A stretch of 46,664 nt of DNA from UBA7657 sp049652985 (GTDB taxonomy: Bacteria > Pseudomonadota > Alphaproteobacteria > Micavibrionales > Micavibrionaceae). Where the stretch lies: NCBI GenBank assembly GCA_049652985.1, contig JBASFK010000005.1, positions 1-46,664 on the forward strand, given 5' to 3'. Below are positions 1 to 5,770 of the stretch, one piece after another (positions within the stretch are counted from its first letter, which is position 1; the number at the start of each line of letters is the position of its first letter). The notes beneath the pieces are model-generated. The model made no database searches, was not told the origin of the DNA, and saw only the letters and a program-made list of their open reading frames with translations. The position numbers and the translations under genes are program-made.

Positions 1-417
1 TGTATTCGTATTGAAATTCCCGCTGTTCCTGTGGCCGCTGTTCCAGTCGCCGCTGTTCCTGTGGCCGCTGTTCCAGTCGCCGCTGTTCCAGTCGCCGCTG
101 TTCCTGTGGCCGCTGTTCCTGTGGCCGCTGTTCCTGTGGCCGCTGTTCCAGTCGCCGCTGTTCAAGTCGCCGCTGTTCCTGTGGCCGCTGTTCCTGTGGC
201 CGCTGTTCCGATATCCCTTGTCGGTGACATTTTTAAAAAGCTCCCTGATCCTGCATTGATTGAATAGCCAGTATCCCCAGTCGTCATGGCCGTCCTCGAC
301 GAGGCCCTTGATGGCCTCGTCGAGAAGAGCCCCTTCGGGGAAGAGTTCGCAGAAGCGTTTGTAGCCGTCCAGGCAAGGCTCCCATGATTTCAGTAGTTCG
401 TGCGTAATTTTTTCCAT
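1..417 (-). CDS. NSG pentapeptide-repeat phage protein (3' end outside window)
   Basis: Reading leftward from ATG at 417, the frame stays open to the window edge (139 codons). The first ~65 residues form a globular domain containing FCELFPEGALLDEAI and LVEDGHDDWGYWLFNQC. It then enters 13 tandem pentapeptides of the form xxNSG (YRNSG, HRNSG, DWNSG, DLNSG) and continues as GNFNTNT. An AAAGGA ribosome site lies about 9 bases upstream. From memory this matches a widespread phage family with DWNSG-type repeats (often labelled DUF7666-like), whose function is not known. It is the most distal visible gene of the leftward early operon. The family name is recalled, not searched. Confidence 0.85.
   Translation of the reverse strand, partial: MEKITHELLKSWEPCLDGYKRFCELFPEGALLDEAIKGLVEDGHDDWGYWLFNQCRIRELFKNVTDKGYRNSGHRNSGHRNSGDLNSGDWNSGHRNSGHRNSGHRNSGDWNSGDWNSGHRNSGDWNSGHRNSGNFNTNT
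19..213. repeat. 15-bp tandem repeat, 13 units
   Basis: Thirteen units repeat every 15 bases, with GCTGTT at 22, 37, 52 and so on to 202. The variable part alternates mainly between CCTGTGGCC and CCAGTCGCC. The array encodes the xxNSG repeats on the minus strand. On the plus strand it also keeps an AAVPV-repeat frame open, which is a by-product. Length change by slippage would add or remove whole pentapeptides without breaking the frame. Confidence 0.95.
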
Positions 418-444
418 TTTAGATTTTCCTTTCAAATTTAAAAC

Positions 445-678
445 TTAAGGGGTGTCGCCCATCCAGCCGGCGCGGATACCAGCCGCTTCCTGCAGGACGG
501 GATTGGAATTGATGTCGTCAGACCAGGAGATTTCCGGCAGGCCGCATTCACGGCGCAGCCAGACGACCAGCTCGTCGAAATCTTCGAACTTCCGGGTCCG
601 GGGCTCGGTCATGTCGCGGTAAATTGTCGCCTCGTAACCGGCGGCGGAAATCTTGATTTTGAATTCTCTCTCCTGCAT
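445..678 (-). CDS. Small phage protein of unknown function (77 aa)
   Basis: An acidic 77-residue protein, not recognised. It begins MQEREFKIKISAAGYEATIY and contains FEDFDELVVWLRRECGLPE, which looks like a compact alpha/beta fold. The ATG lies 10 bases after the stop of the upstream gene, without a strong ribosome site, so it may be translationally coupled. It belongs to the leftward early operon, where phages keep recombination, host-takeover and accessory genes. No catalytic motif or membrane segment is visible. Confidence 0.65.
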   Translation of the reverse strand: MQEREFKIKISAAGYEATIYRDMTEPRTRKFEDFDELVVWLRRECGLPEISWSDDINSNPVLQEAAGIRAGWMGDTP

Positions 679-688
679 GGCGGTGCTT

Positions 689-982
689 TCAATTGCTCAA
701 TAAAATTTTGTCGGTCTGCGGGGCCTGCCCCATCATCCGCGCCAGCAGGTCGAGGTGTGCGCCGATATTGCATTCGCGGAATTTATAAGCTTCCTCGGCG
801 GCGGCTTTCATGGCGGCCTGCAGCTCTGGCGAGACGCCCTCGCTGTCGAGGCGCTCGACCAGCTTGACGGTCTGGTTGAGAATGTAATGATCGCGCCGCT
901 TCGGGTGATCCTTGAGGCCGGACGTCACAAAAAATTCCAGCTGGCGGTTCATTTCGTTGATCTGTTCGTAGATGCTAGGCAC
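689..982 (-). CDS. Small phage protein of unknown function (97 aa, GTG start)
   Basis: The longest frame begins at 1057, but a GTG at 982 preceded by GGAGG at good spacing is the better start, with an 8-base overlap on the upstream gene. The product begins VPSIYEQINEMNRQLEFF and is predicted to be largely helical, with LNQTVKLVERLDSEG and AAMKAAAEEAYKFREC. It ends ARMMGQAPQTDKILLSN. No known family is recognised. It is translationally coupled inside the leftward early operon. Confidence 0.65.
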   Translation of the reverse strand: MPSIYEQINEMNRQLEFFVTSGLKDHPKRRDHYILNQTVKLVERLDSEGVSPELQAAMKAAAEEAYKFRECNIGAHLDLLARMMGQAPQTDKILLSN

Positions 983-1271
983 CGGCCGCCTCCACTGTCG
1001 CACTTGGAATGGGCAACCGGGTCGATCGCGCGATGAATTTCGCGGTGGTTTCTGCATTGAGCCAGTTTTTTTCCAGCAGCTCGATGCTGATTCCCTGCGG
1101 CCTGCAGAGCTGCAGAACTTCTTCCTTCGTCGTCGCCTGGCGCTGCGACCAGAACATGATGAGAATGTAGGCCAGCGCGATTACGATCTCGTGGGCCGGC
1201 AGGCCGTTGTCGTTCGCCAGCCCGGCAGTCAGCTGTTCGCACAAGCAGTGATGCGGGTTAGTTCCGGTCAT
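975..1271 (-). CDS. Small phage protein of unknown function (98 aa)
   Basis: The frame is open from 1337, but ATG at 1271, preceded by AAGGG, fits the tight overlapping layout (14 bases shared with the upstream gene). The product begins MTGTNPHHCLCEQLTAG. It contains a hydrophobic stretch around HEIVIALAYILIMFW followed by a helical half with EEVLQLCRPQGISIELLEK. Whether the stretch is a membrane segment is unclear. Not recognised. It is part of the leftward operon read from the promoter near 1946-1974. Confidence 0.6.
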   Translation of the reverse strand: MTGTNPHHCLCEQLTAGLANDNGLPAHEIVIALAYILIMFWSQRQATTKEEVLQLCRPQGISIELLEKNWLNAETTAKFIARSTRLPIPSATVEAAGA

Positions 1272-1512
1272 GGCTGCCCTTCGGTTTGAAAATGTCGTGG
1301 CGCTCGAAGTACGGCCCGTGTTTTTCAAACCAGTCATGACGGTGGATCTCGAGACTTTGCCGCACGGCGTCGATCTGGTCGGCTTCGTGGTTCATCTTCA
1401 TAAAGCGAAGCGCCCTCGCTTCCGTCGTCATGACTGCGATCCGGTTCTCGATATTCTGCAGCTGCGCCGCAGGTGTGATGATGTGTCGGCGTTGCCCGGG
1501 TCTGCCGCGCAT
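1258..1512 (-). CDS. Small basic phage protein of unknown function (84 aa)
   Basis: I choose the ATG at 1512, which overlaps the upstream stop as TAATG. The longer frame from 1686 would only repeat the neighbour's DNA in another frame. The 84-residue product starts MRGRPGQRRHIITPAAQLQ and is basic, with many histidines. It contains the helical-looking segment AVMTTEARALRFMKMNHEAD and ends FKPKGSHDRN. Not recognised. Start/stop overlap on both sides indicates translational coupling in the leftward operon. Confidence 0.55.
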   Translation of the reverse strand: MRGRPGQRRHIITPAAQLQNIENRIAVMTTEARALRFMKMNHEADQIDAVRQSLEIHRHDWFEKHGPYFERHDIFKPKGSHDRN

Positions 1513-1646
1513 TAAAACACCATCCCGGTCAGGATTTGGTGAAGGCACGAAAGCCAAAAAGGCGAAAAGATAATTGCCGGGGCGATAAGGAGATCGCGCG
1601 GGTGAATAACGGCGCGGCGGCCGTTCCATGTGAATTCGATCAGCAT
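1512..1646 (-). CDS. Small membrane protein (44 aa)
   Basis: A 44-codon frame starts at ATG 1646, overlapping the upstream stop by 7 bases (ATGCTGA), and ends in the TAATG junction with the next gene. It begins MLIEFTWNGRRAVIHPRDLL, then has one hydrophobic segment containing IAPAIIFSPFWLSCL, consistent with a single membrane helix. No family is recognised. The exact fit between neighbours is the main support, since the length alone would not be convincing. Confidence 0.5.
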   Translation of the reverse strand: MLIEFTWNGRRAVIHPRDLLIAPAIIFSPFWLSCLHQILTGMVF

Positions 1647-1855
1647 GCCCAGACCTCCAGCTGCCCGCCGTGGTCGGGAATCGCATCGAGCCACGGTTCG
1701 TCGAGCGACGCGGTGATCATCGTCGGCGCTGGCGCATCATGATCAATGAACTTTCCGACGCGGTCGCCGCTGAGAACGGCGCGCAGCTCCAGAATATGTT
1801 TCGTTACTTTGTCCCGGTAATAACGGCTAGGCGGTAAAGGTGAAGCAGCAAGCAT
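1640..1855 (-). CDS. First gene of leftward early operon, unknown (71 aa)
   Basis: The start is ATG 1855, with AGGGGG six bases upstream. The longer frame from 1921 lacks such a site. The product begins MLAASPLPPSRYYRDKVTKH and contains AVLSGDRVGKFIDHDAPAP. No family is recognised. It is the first gene downstream of the operator-covered promoter at 1946-1974, about 85 bases from the predicted transcription start. It would be among the first phage proteins made after derepression. Confidence 0.6.
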   Translation of the reverse strand: MLAASPLPPSRYYRDKVTKHILELRAVLSGDRVGKFIDHDAPAPTMITASLDEPWLDAIPDHGGQLEVWAC

Positions 1856-1945
1856 GAAATCCCCCTGCGAAAAATGTGGCACCGCCTGGCAGGGAAAGTT
1901 ACTTTTCGGGTTGACGTCCAATGGCGCCAGGCGGTGTTGGGAGGA

Positions 1946-1974
1946 TTATCACGATAAACCGTGATGCATGTCAA
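1946..1974 (-). promoter_or_regulatory. Leftward early promoter (PL-like)
   Basis: On the minus strand TTGACA (complement of 1969-1974) is separated by 17 bases from TGATAA (complement of 1946-1951). This is close to the sigma-70 consensus with ideal spacing. The operator at 1948-1965 covers the spacer and -10 box, so repressor binding would block RNA polymerase. Transcription would start near 1939 and read the leftward operon from 1855 down. Confidence 0.8.
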
Positions 1975-1999
1975 ATAGAAAATCACGATTAATCGTGAT
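1948..1999. promoter_or_regulatory. Left operator pair (two 18-bp sites)
   Basis: Two inverted repeats share the form ATCACGAT-N2-ATCGTGAT. Site 1948-1965 is ATCACGATAAACCGTGAT, one base from perfect. Site 1982-1999 is ATCACGATTAATCGTGAT, a perfect palindrome. Their centres are 34 bp apart, about three helical turns. The same motif occurs twice between the repressor and Cro-like genes, so these are very likely binding sites for the phage repressor and/or Cro. Confidence 0.88.
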
Positions 2000-2089
2000 A
2001 AGTTATTTATAAGAATTTCAACGCCGCTTTTCTTCCATGATGGTTGTGGTAGTATTTAGGCATCCTTGGAATATGATTATGGAGGTCAA

Positions 2090-2245
2090 ATGACCGCGTA
2101 TACTGCAGCTGCCGCCGTTTTTACCCTGATCGGGCTATGGGCGCTTTCGAGCGTGGGCACCGATACGGCCATGCTTTGCGCGCTTATGATGATCCAGATC
2201 AGCATCTGCATCCACCTGCTGGGCCTGATAGCGAATCGCCGGTAA
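2090..2245 (+). CDS. Small membrane protein (51 aa)
   Basis: ATG 2090 is preceded by a strong GGAGG with five-base spacing. The 51-residue product begins MTAYTAAAAVFTLIGLWALS and has a second hydrophobic stretch containing MMIQISICIHLLGLIAN, so two membrane helices are plausible. It is transcribed rightward between the left operators and the repressor gene, opposite to its neighbours. This position is where phages often keep lysogenic-conversion or exclusion genes. No family is recognised. An antisense frame (2135-2347) overlaps its 3' two thirds. Confidence 0.6.
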   Translation: MTAYTAAAAVFTLIGLWALSSVGTDTAMLCALMMIQISICIHLLGLIANRR

Positions 2246-2347
2246 AGGCCCTCGCAGGAGCAGCATCATCGCCGTAATTTCCACTTTTTCTTGAGCGGAT
2301 AGCTGACTGTATAAGGCCCAAAAGAGCCTGTTATCATCATAAACCAT
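2135..2347 (-). CDS. Possible small protein downstream of the repressor (70 aa)
   Basis: ATG 2347 is preceded by GGGGA at about seven bases. The first 34 residues (MVYDDNRLFWALYSQLSAQE, then KVEITAMMLLLRG) look protein-like and lie outside the opposing gene. The remainder is antisense to the membrane-protein gene at 2090-2245 and is low-complexity and basic. It could be co-transcribed with the repressor from the left. It may be genuine with a poorly constrained tail, or a chance frame. I put little weight on it. Confidence 0.35.
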   Translation of the reverse strand: MVYDDNRLFWALYSQLSAQEKVEITAMMLLLRGPLPAIRYQAQQVDADADLDHHKRAKHGRIGAHARKRP

Positions 2348-2447
2348 ATATAAATCCCCACATTTTAATAATATTCTTATATGGAAAAGTTATAGACGGA
2401 AGTGCAGCCGGCCTGCAATAAAAAATCAGCTATGACGCGAGAAGTGC

Positions 2448-2849
2448 TTATTTTTTGGGCTTTTTTTTCTCAATGATGCCCGCCATATAGCCCAGCACTT
2501 TTGCCTTATCCCGGCGATCTTCTATAGCCATGAACATTTCCAGTGCCTCGCGGTCGTTCTTGTTTTTCGGCTTTACCGGCGCTTGCTCGAATTCAGGTTT
2601 TGCACTTTCCTGAAAGCCTATCTCGCCCATGATCACGCCTACGGTGACGCCCAGGGCTTTAGCCAACTTCTCGAGCGTGCCGTAATTGATATCGTTACTA
2701 TGACCGTTTAGAAAACTGTAGAGCGTGTTGCTGGACATGCCGGCGCGGCCGCACCAATCGGACACGTTGATGTCATACCACTTCATGAAGCGCTTGATCG
2801 CTTCGCGCTTTGTTTTCGATTCGTTTAAGTCCATGACAATGTTTAACAT
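2448..2849 (-). CDS. Phage repressor, XRE-type HTH (CI-like)
   Basis: A 133-residue protein has an N-terminal helix-turn-helix of the XRE/lambda-repressor class. The helix pair lies around VSDWCGRAGMSSNTLYSFLN, followed by the typical YGTLEKLAKALGVTVGVIMG. The C-terminal part is charged (PEFEQAPVKPKNKNDREALE) and ends in KKKPKK. The open frame extends to a TTG at 2864, but that lies inside an operator half-site, so ATG 2849 (or 2834) is preferred. There is no peptidase S24 domain and no visible Ser/Lys dyad, so RecA-stimulated self-cleavage is unlikely. It is divergent from the Cro-like gene across two operators. Confidence 0.85.
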   Translation of the reverse strand: MLNIVMDLNESKTKREAIKRFMKWYDINVSDWCGRAGMSSNTLYSFLNGHSNDINYGTLEKLAKALGVTVGVIMGEIGFQESAKPEFEQAPVKPKNKNDREALEMFMAIEDRRDKAKVLGYMAGIIEKKKPKK

Positions 2850-2867
2850 TTTATCGTTATGCAAAAA

Positions 2868-2917
2868 ATAACGATGTATCGTGACGAATAAATTTGACTA
2901 TCACGATATATCGTTAT
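2868..2917. promoter_or_regulatory. Right operator pair (two 18-bp sites)
   Basis: Site 2868-2885 (ATAACGATGTATCGTGAC) and site 2900-2917 (ATCACGATATATCGTTAT) fit the 8-2-8 pattern ATCACGAT-N2-ATCGTGAT found at 1948-1999. Their centres are 32 bp apart. An extra half-site ATCGTTAT lies at 2853-2860 next to the repressor start. The pair fills the space between the divergent repressor and Cro-like genes, the classical OR position. Confidence 0.85.
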
Positions 2918-2920
2918 TAT
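2894..2920 (+). promoter_or_regulatory. Rightward early promoter (PR-like)
   Basis: TTGACT at 2894-2899 is followed after 15 bases by TATTAT at 2915-2920. The spacer is occupied by operator 2900-2917. Transcription would begin close to the ATG at 2931, and no ribosome site precedes that ATG. The Cro-like message may therefore be leaderless. The short spacer makes the exact hexamers uncertain. Confidence 0.6.
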
Positions 2921-2930
2921 TCTCGACGGT

Positions 2931-3188
2931 ATGAACGCATCGATCGATATCATCATTTTCCGGGCACGGTATGTCGCCGCCCTCCCCAGCTGGAACAAGA
3001 CAAAACTCGCTGAGGAAGCCGATCTCGGCAAGAACGGCCTTATCGACCTGCCGAAAGAAGATTTCAACCCGACCCTCAAGACCCTGCGCAAGCTCGAAGC
3101 GGCCATCGACCGTATTGTCGAACGTGAAAACATCGTCTTTCCTCCTAAATTCGTTCCCTGTAAACCACGGGAGAGCCGCGCGTCATGA
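2931..3188 (+). CDS. Cro-like small HTH regulator
   Basis: This 85-residue protein begins MNASIDIIIFRARYVAALPS. The segment KTKLAEEADLGKNGLIDLPK followed by NPTLKTLRKLEAAID has the spacing of an XRE-type helix-turn-helix. It lies divergent from the repressor with two operators between them, which is the Cro position. The ATG has no Shine-Dalgarno and sits about ten bases after a candidate -10 box, suggesting leaderless translation. It probably competes for the 18-bp operators and favours lytic development. The role is inferred from position and fold. Confidence 0.7.
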   Translation: MNASIDIIIFRARYVAALPSWNKTKLAEEADLGKNGLIDLPKEDFNPTLKTLRKLEAAIDRIVERENIVFPPKFVPCKPRESRAS

Positions 3189-3281
3189 TCGCTTTTTCGT
3201 CAGGCACGGGCGCAGCCCACATGGTTTTTTTACCTGCGGATGATTCGGAGCGTTCCGAAAAAAATTCGGAAAGCAGCAAAA

Positions 3282-3662
3282 ATGGTGATCGTCGTGATTA
3301 AACCCGGCACCACCGCCTTTCAAAAACACCTGGCGCGGCGCTTCCCGCGTAAATTCATGTATGCCGAAGGCCGCCTGGAGCAGACCGGGGAATGGCTGCA
3401 GCGCCTTAACACTGAGTTTAAACTTAAGTCCCCCAACCGCCTGCGCGATCTCTATTACGACGATAAAACCAGCATCGATCACCGCGCCGGTGAACAAAGA
3501 CTTTTCTTTGGCCGCAAGCCCGCAACGGGCAGACCATCCGCGACCGATTTCCTGAGTGAAATTAACACAACCGAGCAGCTCCTCGCGGAGATTGCCGCCA
3601 TCAAACGGAGGCTCAATGCCCACGAAGAATTCGAAAGGAAGCTGGAAAAAGCTTTCAGCTAA
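3282..3662 (+). CDS. Early phage protein of unknown function (126 aa)
   Basis: The open frame starts at 3240, but ATG 3282, preceded by GGAAAG, is the better start, giving a product beginning MVIVVIKPGTTAFQKHLARR. It is basic, with an alpha-helical C-terminus (TTEQLLAEIAAIKRRLNAHE) likely to form a coiled coil. No family is recognised. It is the second gene of the rightward early operon and its last codons overlap the next gene. Confidence 0.6.
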   Translation: MVIVVIKPGTTAFQKHLARRFPRKFMYAEGRLEQTGEWLQRLNTEFKLKSPNRLRDLYYDDKTSIDHRAGEQRLFFGRKPATGRPSATDFLSEINTTEQLLAEIAAIKRRLNAHEEFERKLEKAFS

Positions 3663-3777
3663 CGCTGTACTTTTCCTGGCGACCCTCCTGGGGCTGATCG
3701 CCCTCCTGCTTTTTCTAACCGGAAAACTGCTGACCGACGCCAGCGACTGGCTAGCGAAAAAAGCAGCGCCTGAATAA
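3616..3777 (+). CDS. Small single-pass membrane protein (53 aa)
   Basis: ATG 3616 with GGAGG five bases upstream lies inside the end of the previous gene (47-base overlap). The product has a basic N-terminus (MPTKNSKGSWKKLSAN), one clear membrane helix (AVLFLATLLGLIALLLFLTG) and a short polar tail, giving an N-in topology. Function is unknown. Small early membrane proteins of temperate phages often act in superinfection exclusion, but nothing here proves it. Confidence 0.6.
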   Translation: MPTKNSKGSWKKLSANAVLFLATLLGLIALLLFLTGKLLTDASDWLAKKAAPE

Positions 3778-3795
3778 AAAAATAGGGATGGGGAC

Positions 3796-4701
3796 ATGGG
3801 AGAAATCGAGAATGAAGACACGGACGCGCTAAACCTGCGCGTCCAGTGCATGCGCGCCGCTGTCACGGTCGGCAAGCACCAGCCGGGATGGGCGGCGGCG
3901 GATATTGCCGATCTCGCGCAGGAACTTTACAAATTCGTCGCGCACGGACCGGTTTATGATCAGCTTTCGGTGGAACATCGTGTTGTGCCCAGCCGCCAAG
4001 AGACGTGGGAACAATCGGACATTCATGCGGCTGACAATGATGGCTTGCCACCCGGCGCAACCGTTGAGGTCGAGGAACGTGAAGGTTTTGAAGGCGAGGA
4101 ATTCCGCGCCCCCGCCGTCGTCGGCCTCGGCGAATTCCCTATTATTCAGACACAAGTGAAGAAACCGGAAATCCTGCCAGAGAAAAAATGGCAGCTGTCC
4201 GAGAATGCCCTGTTAATCCTGAATACGCTGTGCGATCGCATGACCACTGCGCGCGCGGTGTATACGAAAAAAGAATTATTCACGGCCTTGCCTGGGCTGG
4301 AAAAGCGCAGCATCGGGCAGAGCCTGCGCCAACTGACGGTGCACGATTATATTTACTGGAACGACAAGGATATTGTACCGCTTCGCCATCCTGACGGGCG
4401 CTATGTCAGGGATTTCAGATCAGAAAATGGGAGGCCGGGCGATGAAAATGGCCCAAAAAAGATAAGAAGACATGTTGCTGCACTAGCCGAAAACCGGGCC
4501 AGAGCCGTCAGCATGCCGATACCGCCGGTGACACAGCCAGTCCTGACCAAACAAATACGCACGCGCGGGCGCGGCACGGTCACCGAAGGCGTGCCCGATT
4601 ATTCCGGCGAAGAAGTCGTCAGCCCGGAGATGCTTGATAACTGCCTGCCCGCCAGGACCACACCTTCACCGCGCCCGGGCGGCGCAACCGAAACGGTGTA
4701 G
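3796..4701 (+). CDS. Phage protein with winged-helix-like centre (301 aa)
   Basis: ATG 3796 follows a GGGGA ribosome site. The N-terminal ~60 residues are helical (AADIADLAQELYKFVAHG). An acidic linker follows, then a segment near residues 130-200 containing ENALLILNTLCDRMTTARAV and IGQSLRQLTVHDYIYW, which resembles a winged-helix DNA-binding fold. The C-terminus is basic and probably disordered. It lies between the switch region and the helicase gene, so a role in replication or transcription is possible. No specific family is recognised. Confidence 0.6.
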   Translation: MGEIENEDTDALNLRVQCMRAAVTVGKHQPGWAAADIADLAQELYKFVAHGPVYDQLSVEHRVVPSRQETWEQSDIHAADNDGLPPGATVEVEEREGFEGEEFRAPAVVGLGEFPIIQTQVKKPEILPEKKWQLSENALLILNTLCDRMTTARAVYTKKELFTALPGLEKRSIGQSLRQLTVHDYIYWNDKDIVPLRHPDGRYVRDFRSENGRPGDENGPKKIRRHVAALAENRARAVSMPIPPVTQPVLTKQIRTRGRGTVTEGVPDYSGEEVVSPEMLDNCLPARTTPSPRPGGATETV

Positions 4702-4703
4702 CG

Positions 4704-5342
4704 ATGGAAAAAACCGAAACCGAAGGCCTGTCGATCGGCGCGGGGATGGCCGGCGGCAACGCCATCAACCCGGAAAGTGTCAAGGCGCGCGCCGATTCCG
4801 ATTTCTACCCAACGCCCGAGCCCGTCACCGAGGCACTGATCCGCGCTGAGCGCAAGCATCTTTCTGTTTTCACCCATGTCTGGGAGCCCGCCTGCGGTCA
4901 GGGCGCGATGGCGAAAGTGATCGAGAGGGAAGGTTACAGCGTGATCGGCACCGACCTGGTCGACCGCGGCTATGGCGAGGGCGGGGTCGATTTCATGCGG
5001 TGCGATACGCTCAAGGCGCCGGCGATCATCACCAACCCGCCTTACAAGGACGATCTGCCCGAAGCGTTTATCATGAAAGCCCACACGCTCGGCACGGTCT
5101 ACCTGGCGCTGTTGCTCAAGGCGCAGTTTTTCCACACGGCGGGACGGTACCGGCTCTGGAATAATTTCCGCCCGGCGCGCGAATACAAGCTGACCTGGCG
5201 GCCGGATTTCCTCGGGCTCGGCGGCGGGACGATGGATTGCAGCTGGTGGGTCTGGGACTGGCGCGGGCTAAACTACAGCCGCACCTGCCAGGTCGAGCTT
5301 TTGCGGCGGCCCGACCCGCTGAATTTGGAAGGGGCGCTCTGA
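4704..5342 (+). CDS. DNA N6-adenine methyltransferase-like protein
   Basis: This 212-residue class I methyltransferase has the SAM-binding motif EPACGQGAMAKVIE near residues 61-74 and the catalytic NPPY near residues 111-114, the signature of amino-methyltransferases acting on adenine (or N4-cytosine) in DNA. DFYPTPEPVTEALI before motif I is typical of phage enzymes of this kind. The target-recognition part after NPPY is short. No restriction endonuclease is nearby, so it is an orphan enzyme, perhaps protecting phage DNA or altering transcription. It starts two bases after the upstream stop and overlaps the next gene as TGATG. Confidence 0.85.
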   Translation: MEKTETEGLSIGAGMAGGNAINPESVKARADSDFYPTPEPVTEALIRAERKHLSVFTHVWEPACGQGAMAKVIEREGYSVIGTDLVDRGYGEGGVDFMRCDTLKAPAIITNPPYKDDLPEAFIMKAHTLGTVYLALLLKAQFFHTAGRYRLWNNFRPAREYKLTWRPDFLGLGGGTMDCSWWVWDWRGLNYSRTCQVELLRRPDPLNLEGAL

Positions 5343-5770
5343 TGTTTTCAACCGCCTATGCCAGCCGTTTCGATTATGAATGCGCCTGCGGCCGGAAATT
5401 TATCGCACTCGGGTCTGCAGCACCCATTTTACATTGCCACTGCGGCGCGGTGCCGCTGGTCATATCAGCGGAACTGACCGCTTACCTTGTGAATGCATCG
5501 TCGATCCGCCGCAAGGCCGCTGTGCCTTCATCTTATGGCGAAACAGGTATTTACGAAAGCGCCTGTGACCATGCCAGCCGGTTGTGCAATTATCTCGACA
5601 AAAACGCCTCCGGCGAAAGCGATGCTGTCCTGACGGTTGCCTCATTTATCTTCTCGTGCGCGATCGCCATCAGCGCCGGGCTCGATGACGGGCAAACCAG
5701 GGAAATTTTCAGCACAGTTCTCGAAGATCTGCGCGCCGAGAACAATAAAACCATGGCGGCGCTGCAATGA
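5342..5770 (+). CDS. Zinc-ribbon-like phage protein, unknown (142 aa)
   Basis: ATG 5342 overlaps the previous stop. The longer frame from 5237 only shadows the methyltransferase. The N-terminus has two CxC/CxxC-type pairs (CACG near residue 14 and HCHCG near residue 33) that could bind zinc. The C-terminal half is helical and acidic, with a hydrophobic stretch FIFSCAIAISAGLDDG. Not recognised. It overlaps the helicase start by four bases, so it is translated together with the replication genes and may act with them. Confidence 0.6.
   Translation: MFSTAYASRFDYECACGRKFIALGSAAPILHCHCGAVPLVISAELTAYLVNASSIRRKAAVPSSYGETGIYESACDHASRLCNYLDKNASGESDAVLTVASFIFSCAIAISAGLDDGQTREIFSTVLEDLRAENNKTMAALQ

Noticed and set aside
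19..213. Tandem repeats as a possible CRISPR array
   Set aside because: Units are contiguous 15-mers without unique spacers and encode a protein repeat.
11..267. Rightward AAVPV/PLFLW repeat reading frames
   Set aside because: They are mirror products of the minus-strand NSG-repeat gene, lack ribosome sites and have no folded domain.
3183..3875. Leftward 230-codon frame
   Set aside because: Antisense to three early genes, low-complexity Ser/Phe/Ala composition, no ribosome site.
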